A DNA stretch of 64,000 nt from JAUNSR01 sp036655355 (GTDB lineage Bacteria; Bacteroidota; Bacteroidia; Bacteroidales; JAUNSR01): NCBI GenBank assembly GCA_036655355.1, contig JAVVQG010000001.1, positions 1-64,000 of the forward strand, given 5' to 3'. A model generated the notes under the pieces. The model was given only the letters and a program-made list of their open reading frames with translations, ran no database searches and was not told the DNA's origin. Positions 1-9,629 of the stretch are shown piece by piece; the stretch's first letter is position 1; each line of letters starts with the position of its first letter. The position numbers and the translations under genes are program-made.

Positions 1-57
1 TAGAGCACTGGTCTCCAAAACCAGGTGTCGGGAGTTCGAGCCTCTCCTTCCGTGCCA
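1..57 (+). tRNA. tRNA-Trp (CCA anticodon), 3' part only
   Basis: The window opens inside a tRNA gene. A 5-bp anticodon stem (CTGGT/ACCAG) encloses the loop CTCCAAA with anticodon CCA, which reads the Trp codon UGG. The T arm has the GTTCGAG loop with a 5-bp stem, followed by the 3' acceptor strand, a G discriminator (usual for Trp) and a CCA that appears to be encoded. The 5' acceptor strand and part of the D arm lie outside the window. Confidence 0.9.
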
Positions 58-186
58 TTTAATCCCTCCTTTTTTACCACCATAGGTATACTATTCCAAA
101 TTTATTTTCATTTTCTTAAAACCATCTGTCGTTTTAATTGTTGTACACAATAGATTCTTATTATTTACAATCTAAAAACTACATTT

Positions 187-516
187 ATGGAGAAGAAAAT
201 GCCTGAAATGAACAAAAAGTATCATTTTCGTTTTGATGGTGTTCAATATGATATTAAATATTTTGATGATGGCACGATGGAATCTATTTGTACGGCCGCA
301 GATCTAGACCATCACCCTTCACGTATTAATCAACCTAAGATCTTTAAGATTAACAGATTTGAGATAGCTCCCAATATATGGTGCATCTATTGGTCGACTC
401 CAAAAGTCAGCATGATCTATATTGAAGATTGGGATAAGATGATTGTCAACAGTATATTAACAATGCCGGACATGAAACAGGTAAGAGAAGCCGGTATCAT
501 CACTATACTCGAATAA
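187..516 (+). CDS. Small hypothetical protein (109 aa)
   Basis: I do not recognise this protein. It is a short soluble protein without a signal peptide or membrane segment. It is rich in aromatic residues and beta-prone, with alternating hydrophobic stretches in the N-terminal half (YHFRFDGVQYDIKYFDDG) and a conserved-looking IYWSTPKVSMIYIEDW block near residues 66-82. It stands alone between tRNA-Trp and a strong bidirectional terminator, so it is a single-gene unit. Methionines at residues 1, 5 and 8 could all serve as starts; the first follows an AT-rich leader and is preferred. The coding call rests on an uninterrupted frame, normal composition and a terminator placed right after it. Confidence 0.6.
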   Translation: MEKKMPEMNKKYHFRFDGVQYDIKYFDDGTMESICTAADLDHHPSRINQPKIFKINRFEIAPNIWCIYWSTPKVSMIYIEDWDKMIVNSILTMPDMKQVREAGIITILE

Positions 517-601
517 AAAAAGACACCTATTCTAAGTAAGCCTCAGAACGATAGAAAGAAGATTGACTAGAGTTCGTTTGAAGAAGGCTCTTACACAACA
601 T

Positions 602-648
602 ATTAAAAGAAAGCGGATCTGAATGAATCAGATCCGCTTTCTTTTAAT
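602..648. terminator. Bidirectional terminator, 21-bp perfect stem
   Basis: Arms 602-622 and 628-648 are perfectly complementary around a 5-nt loop. The outer part of the stem is A-rich on one side and T-rich on the other, so it works as a Rho-independent terminator in both directions. It lies between the convergent ends of the 109-aa gene (+) and the RND pump gene (-). Confidence 0.85.
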
Positions 649-666
649 ATATACTCTTCAGAGAAA

Positions 667-3600
667 TCAGTCCATTTGTTCAGGCATTTTTCCACCGTCG
701 GCTTTTTTCTCTGCTGCAAATTTGGCTTTCAATCGATTCCATTTGCTCTTCTGAAGTACATTTTCTTCGATATTCTGCATCAATTCATAGAAGTTTGGTA
801 CAAACAAAGTACCAAAAATACCGTTGATCGCCATACCAAATACAACTGCGACCCCTAAAGAGATACGACTTTCTGCTCCAGCTCCCGAAGCGAACATCAA
901 TGGCATCACTCCAAAAACAAAAGCCAAAGAAGTCATTAGGATCGGACGTAAACGAACGTTACCTCCATCCAAAGAAGCTTGTCGCACCGGTACACCCATC
1001 ATTCGATTCTGTCTTGCAAAAGCTACAATCAGAATCGAGTTCTTAGCAGACAAAGCGATCAACAAAATCAGTCCGATCTGCGTATAAACACTCACCGGTA
1101 ATCCCCATGCCAAACATCCCAATACAATTCCCAGCACGGCAAATGGAACACTTAGGATTACAGCAATAGGACTGGTCCACGATTCATACTGAGCCGCCAA
1201 TACAAGGAAAACCACTAGGAAGGCTAAAAGGAAAATCATCCCCATAGAACTACCGGACTGCATCTCTTGATAAGCTGTCCCGGTCCATTGATATCCATAA
1301 TTCGTGCCAAGTTGCTTGTTTATCAAAGACTCCATCTGCTTCATCGCTGTCCCAGAGCTCGCATCAGAGGCCACATTGATGTTAACCTGCGCTGAGGAGT
1401 ATAGGTTATAACGTGAGATCGATGACGGAGCAGTCTGATAATCAAAACTTACGAAAGATGATAACGGAACCATTTCTCCCTTATTATTTTCAATACTAAG
1501 CTTCAAAATATCTTCAACCGTAGCTCTCGAAGAACTTTCTCCTCCCAATGTAACTTGATATACGCGTCCAAAATCAACATAATCGTTCACATAAGCCGTG
1601 CCGAGATAATAAGCCATCGTTGAAGCGACCTGCTGATAGGTAAGTCCCATCATACGGATCTTATCACGATCAATATTAACCAGATACTGAGGCACGTCCG
1701 GATTGTAGAATGAATTAAGACTAGCTACGGCAGGTTCTTCCTTAGCTGTATTGAGCAACGTAAGATAAGCTTCGTAAAGCGCCTGTGTACCCAGGTTATT
1801 TCGGTCCTGAAGTTCCAGTGTCAGACCGCCCACACTACCCAATCCCGGAATAGAAGGGGGACTCATGGCATACACAGTCGCTTCAGGTACTCCCATATAC
1901 GCCTCCTCATTTATCTTTTGAACGAGGGCCATGGCCGAAGAACCTTTTCCTTTTCGTTCGGACCAATTTTTCAGAATCACCCAAATGGTACCGGAGTTAC
2001 TTCCTCCTCCTCCCATCATACTAAATCCAGCAATCGTATTATACATTTCAACCTCCGGCATCGTCTTGATCATCTTGTTACTGATGTCAAGCAAAACCTC
2101 CTGCGTACGCTCCAAAGAGGCAGCATTAGGAAGCTGTACCATCACCATAAAATAACCCTGATCCTCTGTAGGAAGGAAAGTAGTTGGCAATTTCGTGTAT
2201 TTCCACAAAGCAAGCCCAGCAGCCACTACGAATATTCCCATTGCAATATAAACGTGAGACAAGAGATAAGTCATGGCCTTATCATAGACTACACGCACCT
2301 TTTCATAACCGGTATTAAACCATCTGAAAAGGAAAAACTTGCTAGGCGGTTCCACTTTTAGGAATAGCGCACATAACGCCGGTGTAAGCGTAAGCGAAAC
2401 AAATCCCGAAATAATTGTGGAAGCGGCAATGGTAAGTGCAAATTGTTTAATCAATTCACCGGTAATGCCCGGAATAAATGAAGTAGGCACAAATACTGCT
2501 AACATACAGAGGTCTATAGCGATGATTGGCCCCACCAACTCGGTAATCGCCTCCTCTACAGCCAATTTTACATCTTTCTTCTCCTCTTCCATGATGCGCA
2601 CCGCATTCTCCACAACAACGATGGCATCGTCCACCACAATAGCGATGGAAAGAATCAGACCGAAAAGAGTCAGCAGATTTATCGAAAAGCCCAATATCGC
2701 CATGATAGCAAAAGTGGCGATCAAAGAAACCGGAATAGTAATTGCCGGAATCAACACTGCACGCCAGTTTTGCAGGAAGAACATAATCACGATCATCACG
2801 ATAAGCAACGTTTCAAAAAACGTACGGATTACCTCTTTGATGGAATCGGTAATAAAATCGGTGGTATTCAGATTCACCAGATAACTTACGCCTTCCGGAA
2901 AATAGACAGACAAATCCTCCATCTTACTCAATACCCCTTTCGCCACATCCAAAGCGTTGGCGCCCGGCAACTGATTAACAGCGATAAAGGCGGTTTGCTC
3001 ACCCATATAAGTAGCGATCATGTTGTAATTGATACTACCTAGTTCAACTCGAGCGACATCCTTTAGTCGAAGATACTCACCGGTCTGCGTAGATGTAACG
3101 ATAATATTCTTGAATTGCTCTACATCAGTCAACTGTCCTTTTGTGACCAACGTATATTCAAACATTACGTCGTTATCATTAGGCGGATTACCCACTGAAC
3201 CGGCCGTAGAGCTCATGTTCTGATTCGCTATTGCCGTGTAGATATCTGAGGCGGAGACTTTTCGGATACGCAGAATCTCTGGATCCATCCAAATGCGGAT
3301 GCTATAATTTCCGGCTCCCATCACTTGTACCTGACCTACCCCACTCACACGTGCGAGTTCATTGACGACATTTAGGCTGGCATAATTACTGAGATAAAGA
3401 TTGTCATACATGGAATCTTTCGCTGTCATACCAAAGAACACCAACATATTTGATGATGATTTCTTCACAGTAACCCCCTGTTTGATAACGGAAGCGGGCA
3501 AAGTATTCAACACGGTATTCAATTTGTTCTGAACAAAGATAGCTGCCATGTCGATATCTGTTCCGACATCAAAGGTAATGGTCAGCGAATAAGATCCCTG

Positions 3601-3864
3601 ACTCGAGGAGGAGCTCATATAAAGCATCCCCTCCACACCGTTTATTGCTTCCTCAATAGGCGCACCGATGGTAGTAGCTACCAGATTCGGGTCAGCGCCC
3701 GGATAGGTAGCCGAAACGATCACCGTAGGAGGCGTGATATCGGGATATTGCGCTATTGGCAAGGAACGCAACGAGAAGATCCCGGCCAAAACCGCCAAAA
3801 GTGAAAGGACGGTTGAAAAAATCGGCCTTTCTATAAAGAATCTTGTAAATGAAGAGTTTTTCAC
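667..3864 (-). CDS. RND-family efflux pump, HAE1/AcrB type
   Basis: Inner-membrane proton-driven pump of a tripartite drug/solute efflux system. The 1065 residues match the usual AcrB/MexB length. The N-terminus has the typical FFIERPIFSTVLSLLAVLAG first membrane segment, and the TM4 signature VVDDAIVVVENAVRIM near residue 407 carries the two adjacent Asp of the proton relay. The two halves each hold a large periplasmic loop and six predicted membrane segments, and the C-terminal half has the usual LSAKNSILIVAFA segment. It is the last gene of the operon, 16 nt after the adaptor gene. The C-terminal tail is basic and cytoplasmic. The substrate cannot be read from sequence; such pumps commonly export bile salts, drugs or dyes. 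No regulator lies next to the operon. Confidence 0.96.
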   Translation of the reverse strand: MKNSSFTRFFIERPIFSTVLSLLAVLAGIFSLRSLPIAQYPDITPPTVIVSATYPGADPNLVATTIGAPIEEAINGVEGMLYMSSSSSQGSYSLTITFDVGTDIDMAAIFVQNKLNTVLNTLPASVIKQGVTVKKSSSNMLVFFGMTAKDSMYDNLYLSNYASLNVVNELARVSGVGQVQVMGAGNYSIRIWMDPEILRIRKVSASDIYTAIANQNMSSTAGSVGNPPNDNDVMFEYTLVTKGQLTDVEQFKNIIVTSTQTGEYLRLKDVARVELGSINYNMIATYMGEQTAFIAVNQLPGANALDVAKGVLSKMEDLSVYFPEGVSYLVNLNTTDFITDSIKEVIRTFFETLLIVMIVIMFFLQNWRAVLIPAITIPVSLIATFAIMAILGFSINLLTLFGLILSIAIVVDDAIVVVENAVRIMEEEKKDVKLAVEEAITELVGPIIAIDLCMLAVFVPTSFIPGITGELIKQFALTIAASTIISGFVSLTLTPALCALFLKVEPPSKFFLFRWFNTGYEKVRVVYDKAMTYLLSHVYIAMGIFVVAAGLALWKYTKLPTTFLPTEDQGYFMVMVQLPNAASLERTQEVLLDISNKMIKTMPEVEMYNTIAGFSMMGGGGSNSGTIWVILKNWSERKGKGSSAMALVQKINEEAYMGVPEATVYAMSPPSIPGLGSVGGLTLELQDRNNLGTQALYEAYLTLLNTAKEEPAVASLNSFYNPDVPQYLVNIDRDKIRMMGLTYQQVASTMAYYLGTAYVNDYVDFGRVYQVTLGGESSSRATVEDILKLSIENNKGEMVPLSSFVSFDYQTAPSSISRYNLYSSAQVNINVASDASSGTAMKQMESLINKQLGTNYGYQWTGTAYQEMQSGSSMGMIFLLAFLVVFLVLAAQYESWTSPIAVILSVPFAVLGIVLGCLAWGLPVSVYTQIGLILLIALSAKNSILIVAFARQNRMMGVPVRQASLDGGNVRLRPILMTSLAFVFGVMPLMFASGAGAESRISLGVAVVFGMAINGIFGTLFVPNFYELMQNIEENVLQKSKWNRLKAKFAAEKKADGGKMPEQMD

Positions 3865-3880
3865 GTTCGTATGCTTTAGT

Positions 3881-5041
3881 TTATTTTCCTACAGCCTCTT
3901 TTACGGCTGTTCCTTTTAAAATCGGCTTAACGGGCATTCCCGGACGAACTTTCAACAACGCCTGTGTCACATAGCGATCATTCGGTTTCAATCCCGATAA
4001 AACCAGACGTAGGGTATCATTCACCAACTGCCCCACTTCTAATTTGCGGTATTCTACTTTTGAAGAGTCATTCACTACATATACGTATCTGCCCAACTGA
4101 TCCGTACCGATAGAAGCGTCTTGAATCAGGATGGCATCTTTTTTCTCCCGATAAGGTAAGACTACCTTCACATAAAGCCCATCACGCAAAAGACCGTCCG
4201 AATTATCAATTATACCCCGCAAATTCATCGTACCTGTAGAAACATCCACATTCGGAGCTAAATAATCAAGCTTTGCTTTGTATGAAGGCAGATTGGCCTG
4301 TGCATTCGGCATGACGGTAAGATCTGACAATTTGCCCATCTCCTCCGGATCATCACGTTTCACAGCCATATTCAAGTATTGATTGTCGGCTACACTGAAG
4401 TTTACGTACAATTTATCATCTTGATATATTGTAGCGAGTGTAGGGGAAGACGATCCACTAAGAAAATTTCCGACATCGAATTGATTCTTAGTCACGCGGC
4501 CCGTAAATGGTGCGGTGACGTAACAATAACCCAAATTGGTCTTGGCCGTTTCAAGTTGCGCTTCAGAGTTTTTGAGTGAGGCTATGGCCTGATCATAATT
4601 CGCCTTGGTTTGTATGACCTGAATCTCAGATACTGCATTCGCCAAAGCGGCTTGTTTTGTACGTTCATAAGTGGCCTTCGCGTAGTCGAGTGTTGCTTTA
4701 GCCTGTGCCACAGAAGCCTCGGCTTCATGCAGGTTGTCTTGATACTGTGTCGGTTCTATGACGAACAACGTTTGCCCTTTATTCACCCGTTGCCCCACTT
4801 GATACTGTATCTGCTGCAGATACCCGGATACTCTGGCTACCAGGTTCACCGTATTGAATGCCTGTAAATAGCCCGGATATGTTTCTGTCAGCATTATATC
4901 TCTTACCTCGGGAGTTGACACTTCTATCGGAGGCACCATCCCGGCCGTCTCTTTCTTTGACGTTTTCTTACATCCCGTTAACAACACTCCCCATAGAACT
5001 AGAAGAAGGGGCATGTATCGTCCATAATTCGTTCTCTTCAT
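3881..5041 (-). CDS. RND efflux periplasmic adaptor lipoprotein (MFP/AcrA family)
   Basis: Periplasmic membrane-fusion subunit linking the pump to the outer-membrane channel. The ATG at 5041 begins a lipoprotein signal: MKRTNYG, a hydrophobic core, then the lipobox LTGC. A longer frame begins at 5113 but would overlap the end of the upstream gene and bury the lipobox, so the shorter start is chosen (386 aa). After the signal come the biotinyl-lipoyl half-motif (VARVSGYLQQIQYQVGQRV), an alpha-helical hairpin rich in Ala and Gln (EAEASVAQAKATLDYAKATY), the second lipoyl half (APFTGRVTKNQFDVGNFL) and beta-barrel and membrane-proximal domains. It sits 19 nt after the channel gene. Confidence 0.95.
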   Translation of the reverse strand: MKRTNYGRYMPLLLVLWGVLLTGCKKTSKKETAGMVPPIEVSTPEVRDIMLTETYPGYLQAFNTVNLVARVSGYLQQIQYQVGQRVNKGQTLFVIEPTQYQDNLHEAEASVAQAKATLDYAKATYERTKQAALANAVSEIQVIQTKANYDQAIASLKNSEAQLETAKTNLGYCYVTAPFTGRVTKNQFDVGNFLSGSSSPTLATIYQDDKLYVNFSVADNQYLNMAVKRDDPEEMGKLSDLTVMPNAQANLPSYKAKLDYLAPNVDVSTGTMNLRGIIDNSDGLLRDGLYVKVVLPYREKKDAILIQDASIGTDQLGRYVYVVNDSSKVEYRKLEVGQLVNDTLRLVLSGLKPNDRYVTQALLKVRPGMPVKPILKGTAVKEAVGK

Positions 5042-5060
5042 AATTATATTTTTTATGTAT

Positions 5061-6497
5061 TTATTCAACTGCCATATCCCATCCGCCTCCCAATGCCTGA
5101 TAAAGACGAACAAGATTTAATAGAGTGTTACCCTGAGAATTAACTAAAGAAGTTTGATAGGACAGAAGAGATTGCTGAGAATTTACCACGTTAATAAATG
5201 CTGCCAATCCCATCTTATAGAGTTCTACGGAGAGTTCGAGCGAATTCTTTGCTTCTTGAACTGCCGTCGTAAGTTCAACGGTTTCTTTTACAGAAAATTT
5301 ATAGGAGATAATTGCGTTGTCAACCTCCTGCAAAGCGGTCAATACGGTTAGGTTGTAATTATTTACACTGCTTTCAAGAGCAGCCTTTGCCGAAGAAACA
5401 GCCATGGCCCGTTGCCCACCATTAAAAATAGTCCATTTCATTACAGGTGCGATTTGCCATACCATGGATGGTTTTTTAAACAATTGATCCATATCGTGTG
5501 AAGCAACACCGATCTCTCCGGTGAGGAAGAAGCTCGGAAACCAATCAGCACGCGCGGCACCCACCAAAGCTGCCTGCGAACTAACCTGATATTCTGCGGC
5601 TCGTACATCCGGTCTTTGACGCAATAACTGAGCCGGAACGCTTACCGGAACCAATCGATCGGGATTAGGCAATAATGGAGACTGTTTGAGCATCTCTGTT
5701 ATTTCGGAAGGAAGTACGCCCAACAAAAGGGCGATGGAATTGATATACGTCCCCTCAGCCGTTTCATATTTGGCGATCGCTGCACGCGTATTGTAATAGG
5801 TAGCCTTCGCTTGCGTTACATCGAGTTTAGAGGAAAGGCCAGCATCATAACGCGCTTCGGTAATTCGGAGTATCTCTTTTTGGGAAGCAATATTTGAACT
5901 CGTTACTTCCAACAACTTCTGGGTAGTACGCAAGTTGATGTATGCCGACCCCAAAGATGCTGCAACAGACACCATGGTTCCGTTATAATCGGCTTTGGAA
6001 GCACGATAAAGATCTTTTTGGGAGCGAGCTTTCTGCCAAATAGAACCAAAAAGGTCGATCTCCCAGTTCATACTTACGGCTCCGCTGAAATAAGAGGCAT
6101 AAGGATTTGTCGCCATGGTCATGGAAGACATATTCTCACTACTCCGACTTCGTTCCCACCCTGCCGAGAGAGCAAAAGATGGAAGTAGTCCCCCATAAGC
6201 GCTCATCATAGCAGCTTTGGCCTGACGAATACGGTTACTAGCGATCAAGAGGTCATAGTTGTTTTTCATGGCCACATTAATCAATGAATCCAACAGCGGA
6301 TCATTAAAGGAATTCCACCATTGTTCTTCTATAGGCAGCTTCTGTTGAATAAAGCTATCTGCAGGATACGATTCAGGAAGCGGAGTCTTTAACCACTTTG
6401 ATTCTGTCTGTCCGTTTGCGGCCGTCAAACAGAAAATCAGAAAGAAAGTAGAACTTAAAGCCCTTCGCAGAATCTCTTTAAATGTTAAGATTGTCAT
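5061..6497 (-). CDS. Outer-membrane efflux channel (TolC/OprM/NodT family)
   Basis: Outer-membrane factor of the efflux system and first gene of the operon. The 478 residues begin with a Sec signal peptide (basic start, FFLIFCLTAANGQ core). Two repeated outer-membrane-efflux domains follow, each with long amphipathic helices; typical pieces are WWNSFNDPLLDSLINVAMKN near the N-terminus and LRQRPDVRAAEYQV at mid-length. There is no clear lipobox, unlike OprM. Having the channel first in the order channel-adaptor-pump is common in some Bacteroidota loci and differs from the usual adaptor-pump-channel order in Proteobacteria. Family assignment is firm; substrate unknown. Confidence 0.94.
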   Translation of the reverse strand: MTILTFKEILRRALSSTFFLIFCLTAANGQTESKWLKTPLPESYPADSFIQQKLPIEEQWWNSFNDPLLDSLINVAMKNNYDLLIASNRIRQAKAAMMSAYGGLLPSFALSAGWERSRSSENMSSMTMATNPYASYFSGAVSMNWEIDLFGSIWQKARSQKDLYRASKADYNGTMVSVAASLGSAYINLRTTQKLLEVTSSNIASQKEILRITEARYDAGLSSKLDVTQAKATYYNTRAAIAKYETAEGTYINSIALLLGVLPSEITEMLKQSPLLPNPDRLVPVSVPAQLLRQRPDVRAAEYQVSSQAALVGAARADWFPSFFLTGEIGVASHDMDQLFKKPSMVWQIAPVMKWTIFNGGQRAMAVSSAKAALESSVNNYNLTVLTALQEVDNAIISYKFSVKETVELTTAVQEAKNSLELSVELYKMGLAAFINVVNSQQSLLSYQTSLVNSQGNTLLNLVRLYQALGGGWDMAVE

Positions 6498-6583
6498 AGG
6501 TTCTAGAATGAAGAATAAAACATTTCAACTCTTTGAATCCTAACATTTGATTGGGAACTTTAGTTTAAAAAATCCAATAAAAA

Positions 6584-6620
6584 ACTCCCCGTTAAAAAGG
6601 AATGCCTTTTAACGGGGAGT
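6584..6620 (-). terminator. Rho-independent terminator
   Basis: An inverted repeat (ACTCCCCGTTAAAA on one arm, with one bulged A) ends in an A-rich run on the plus strand, giving a T tract on the minus strand. It is placed 20 nt after the stop of the minus-strand gene at 6642-7070 and separates it from the efflux operon. Confidence 0.8.
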
Positions 6621-6641
6621 CAGAATTTATGACCGAAAGTA

Positions 6642-7070
6642 TTAATCTTTGATATCAAAATATACCTCTTCGTCCGGAGAAGCTAAGAGCTTTTCTTTAC
6701 AAGCGACAGGGTCAAGATGAAAATGTTGGAAAATAAAATCAATGTATTTCATCAACTGCGCCTGATCGGGAGCTTCAATTGTAAGATTATCATGGGTGTA
6801 GATACTCACTCCATTCTTAAGCTGAATATCGAAATCAAATATGCTCAGATTTCCATTTTCATAAGAGGGTTGTACGATATCTTCCAATGAATCATAATCA
6901 TTCATATCACTTACCAGAAAATAGTTCTCAGAAGAAGCATCCAATACATACATCTCTTCGATATCATCCAGTTTTACATATTTAAGTACGATCGGTAACA
7001 CCTGGTTGACAGAGAAGTCCACTGCATTCTCATCGCTGATGTAGATTGCTGATAATTTGGTTTGTTCCAT
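6642..7070 (-). CDS. Hypothetical acidic protein (142 aa)
   Basis: I do not recognise this family. The protein is soluble and strongly acidic (many Asp and Glu), with alternating beta strands and a helical C-terminus (LMKYIDFIFQHFHLDPVACKEKLL). No signal, membrane segment or metal motif is visible. The frame extends back to 7106, but a -7 promoter box (TATCTTTG) lies at 7093-7100, so translation must begin downstream of it at the ATG at 7070 (MEQTKLSAIY). It is monocistronic: promoter just upstream, terminator 20 nt downstream. Confidence 0.7.
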   Translation of the reverse strand: MEQTKLSAIYISDENAVDFSVNQVLPIVLKYVKLDDIEEMYVLDASSENYFLVSDMNDYDSLEDIVQPSYENGNLSIFDFDIQLKNGVSIYTHDNLTIEAPDQAQLMKYIDFIFQHFHLDPVACKEKLLASPDEEVYFDIKD

Positions 7071-7092
7071 AGTCGGAGTTTTTTTGTTTTTA

Positions 7093-7100
7093 CAAAGATA
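7093..7100 (-). promoter_or_regulatory. -7 box TATCTTTG of the 142-aa gene
   Basis: Matches the Bacteroidota -7 consensus TAnnTTTG on the minus strand, 22 nt before the ATG at 7070. No TTTG is found at the usual -33 spacing. It decides the start codon of the gene downstream. Confidence 0.55.
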
Positions 7101-7151
7101 GAACAAAAGGTGTTTCGATATGTTTTTGCGTCCTCTATTTGTTGTTTTATT

Positions 7152-8576
7152 TCAACGGTTCTTCTTTTTCATCAGCCAGATGAAGAAGAAAGGAAAGAAT
7201 AGGAAGAAAAACAATCCTCCCACCTCAAAGATAATGTAAGTCAGTTTACTTTCAACCGGCATGGAGGCTGGCGGAAAGACACTGATCACCATGCAGATCA
7301 ACATCGATAAGATTCCCATACCGCTCAAAAACCAGATTCCGACGGTTCCACCCGGTACGCGGTAGGCTCGTTTGGTATGTGGATGGGTATAACGTAAACG
7401 TATTGCGGATGCAAACATCAATATATACGTAATGGAATAGATCAATACCGTAAGCACCAACACCATGAAGAATCCGGCATTGATCGTAGGGACCAACATA
7501 TATACCAACGTAACAGAAGAGAGTATAACAGCCTGTAGAATCATAAAGACAACGGGCATCCCCTGCTTGCTCGTCTTATGAAAAAAAGCCGGCATATTGC
7601 CATCTTCCGCAACCGCCAACATTGATTTTGAAGGACCTACCAACCAGGTTGAAAGTTGACCGAACGCTCCGAATCCAATCATAAAAGCTACAATTGGCGA
7701 CAACCACGTTAAGTTGAATTGCGAGAAGAAGATATGGAAAGTCTGCATAATACCCGAGGCCAATCCGATTTGTTCTCGAGGCACCACCATCTGAATCGAA
7801 ATAGCTCCGATAACATTGAGAACCAGAAGAAGTAATGTAGCTACAATCATCGCTTTTGGAAAATTCTTCTGGACATCCTTTGTTTGAGGAGCATGTACTG
7901 CAACAGCTTCGGATCCGACGTAAAGCAGAATGATCCCTGTAAAAAACACAAGGTTGTTCATTTGGCTAAAATCCGGAATTACATTTTCCCATGTAAACGG
8001 CGGAAGGTCCACAGGGTGTCCCCCAAATATCCAGATCGCGCCGAAAACGATGATTAAAACAAAAGGAATAGCCACTCCGATCACATAGCCCAGAGTAGAG
8101 ATGAGTGTACTCGCTTTAAGTCCCTTAAGATTGTATAACGTCAATGACCAAATGCTGACAAGGCTTACGCCCATAATGAAATATTTATTCGATGCCAGCT
8201 CCGGATCGAATACATAGGCCATCATAGCCGCGATGAAAGATGCAACCATCACCATGCCCACGCACATCTGACACCAAAACATCCATGCACCCACAAATGC
8301 CCAGTTTTTACCAAATGCCAGTTTTATCCAAGAATAAGTTCCGCCCTTACTTGAAAATCCGGTTGCAAGTTCAGCTGAAATCAGCGCGACGGGCAACTGA
8401 AAGATAATGGCAGCCAACACCATATAGAATATTTGGGGCCAACCCGTTTCGGCAAGCATCGGAAGGTTTCGAATACTCATCACAAAAGCCAACGTTACGG
8501 CAATCAGTTTAAAAAGTCCCAGTTTGTGATTCTGCTCACTTTTTGCTGGTGCGGATTTATCCATCTTGGAAAACAT
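7152..8576 (-). CDS. APC-superfamily amino-acid permease
   Basis: A 474-aa inner-membrane amino-acid transporter with about 12 hydrophobic helices. The N-terminal pattern (LGLFKLIAVTLAFVMSIRNLP, then the helix-2 stretch ISAELATGFSSKGGTYSW) is that of the glutamate/GABA antiporter branch of the APC family, related to the gadC product at 32959. It ends in a basic cytoplasmic tail (LMKKKNR). Unlike the gadC gene here, it is not next to a decarboxylase, so the substrate is unknown. Its own promoter lies upstream (8613-8643). A second Met at residue 5 (8564) is a possible alternative start. Confidence is high for family and low for substrate. Confidence 0.88.
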   Translation of the reverse strand: MFSKMDKSAPAKSEQNHKLGLFKLIAVTLAFVMSIRNLPMLAETGWPQIFYMVLAAIIFQLPVALISAELATGFSSKGGTYSWIKLAFGKNWAFVGAWMFWCQMCVGMVMVASFIAAMMAYVFDPELASNKYFIMGVSLVSIWSLTLYNLKGLKASTLISTLGYVIGVAIPFVLIIVFGAIWIFGGHPVDLPPFTWENVIPDFSQMNNLVFFTGIILLYVGSEAVAVHAPQTKDVQKNFPKAMIVATLLLLVLNVIGAISIQMVVPREQIGLASGIMQTFHIFFSQFNLTWLSPIVAFMIGFGAFGQLSTWLVGPSKSMLAVAEDGNMPAFFHKTSKQGMPVVFMILQAVILSSVTLVYMLVPTINAGFFMVLVLTVLIYSITYILMFASAIRLRYTHPHTKRAYRVPGGTVGIWFLSGMGILSMLICMVISVFPPASMPVESKLTYIIFEVGGLFFFLFFPFFFIWLMKKKNR

Positions 8577-8612
8577 ATTTATAATTGATTAATAAAAGGA
8601 AAAACAGATACG

Positions 8613-8643
8613 CAAAAATAGAGGGAGGGAACGATTGAACAAG
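8613..8643 (-). promoter_or_regulatory. Bacteroidota-type promoter of the permease gene
   Basis: On the minus strand the -7 box is TATTTTTG (8613-8620). Exactly 19 nt further upstream is CTTG (8640-8643), one mismatch from the -33 TTTG. The predicted start near 8606 gives a leader of about 30 nt to the ATG at 8576. Confidence 0.6.
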
Positions 8644-8693
8644 CTGTCATTCGTATAATTTGTGTTAGTTTTACATATATGCAAAAATAAAAT

Positions 8694-8720
8694 AACCTGT
8701 CCGTATCATACGAACAGGTT
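8694..8720 (-). terminator. Rho-independent terminator after the NlpC/P60 gene
   Basis: A 13-bp inverted repeat with one G-T wobble (AACCTGT...ACAGGTT ends) is followed on the minus strand by a T-rich run. It lies about 50 nt after the stop of the gene at 8769-9404. Confidence 0.7.
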
Positions 8721-8768
8721 ATATATGTATTCGGTTCTTTCTTACGGAAGAAAAAAATCGTCTATCTC

Positions 8769-9404
8769 TTAGAATTTAAGAAATGCGGGGTTTACGCGCA
8801 CCGCCATCACATACCTGCGGGCGTAGTAAGGATCGGATACTTTGTTCACTCTCACCCCCCCGCTGATAGCAGAATGAATGAATTTAATCGTTCCTTTTTC
8901 ATCGGTATCGGTTACGATACCCACATGTCCGATCGTTTTACTTGAAGCGTTACTGCCTTTAAAGAAAACAAGATCTCCTTTCTGTACATCTTCTCTACGT
9001 TCGATTTTACGTCCGTTACTTGTCTGTGATCGGCTGCTTTCGTTCAGTTTCACACCATAACGTGAAAAAATGTAAGAAGTGAAACCGGAACAGTCAAATC
9101 CGCGCGGATTTTTTCCTCCGCGGCGATAAGGAGTGCCGATAAAGGTATTTGCGCTGGAAATCAGGTTGTCGATAAAATTGTTGTAGTGGTCATTGATTTT
9201 ATTCTCAAGCTCTATGCTTTCCGCTAAAGAAGGAAAGGTCATTAACTGAAGATTCTCCTTCATTGAGTTTTCCATGCGTTCCAATATCGTGAACGTATCA
9301 GTGGTTACTTCTTTAATAGAAGATCCTTTGGAAGTTTGTGCGGCAAGCGCAAGCGGGAAAAGAGAGAAAACGAGGAGTAGTTTTTTAATCGTCTTGTTCA
9401 TCAC
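8769..9404 (-). CDS. Secreted NlpC/P60-family peptidoglycan hydrolase
   Basis: A 211-aa exported cell-wall hydrolase of the gamma-D-glutamyl-meso-DAP endopeptidase type (Spr/MepS-like). The N-terminus is a Sec signal peptide (KKLLLVFSLFPLALAAQ). After a helical linker of about 60 residues comes the NlpC/P60 domain: catalytic Cys in RGFDCSGFTSYIF (near residue 105), catalytic His in IGHVGIVTD and a third polar residue in FIHSAISGGV. All key residues are present. The double Met start leaves two possible ATGs one codon apart. It is a single-gene unit with a terminator downstream. It probably cleaves peptide cross-links during growth; the exact bond is not visible. Confidence 0.9.
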   Translation of the reverse strand: MMNKTIKKLLLVFSLFPLALAAQTSKGSSIKEVTTDTFTILERMENSMKENLQLMTFPSLAESIELENKINDHYNNFIDNLISSANTFIGTPYRRGGKNPRGFDCSGFTSYIFSRYGVKLNESSRSQTSNGRKIERREDVQKGDLVFFKGSNASSKTIGHVGIVTDTDEKGTIKFIHSAISGGVRVNKVSDPYYARRYVMAVRVNPAFLKF

Positions 9405-9629
9405 AAATTCAAATTATTTTGCTACTTAATTATTAGGAAAAAGGGCTGAACAAAGCCCTTCTGCCATTATTTGTAATCCGAAGATATAAACTTATCTTCA
9501 GAATGAGAGTTAAAGGAATTGATTTTTAGAAATATTTAAAGCTTTTGGGAAGAATATTTTGTTGTAGGTTGTTATATCTTTAGAAATAACGTTATCTCTT
9601 TATTACTAAATCAATTACATAAACAATAT

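Noticed and set aside
2339..2884. 181-codon frame on the plus strand inside the RND pump gene
   Set aside because: Antisense shadow of a conserved transporter gene; composition (Ile, Ser, Thr runs) reflects the opposite frame.
9441..9460. 7-bp hairpin AAGGGCT/AGCCCTT
   Set aside because: It lies upstream of both divergent genes, lacks a T run on either strand, and is therefore not a terminator for a visible gene. Too short to claim as a leader element.
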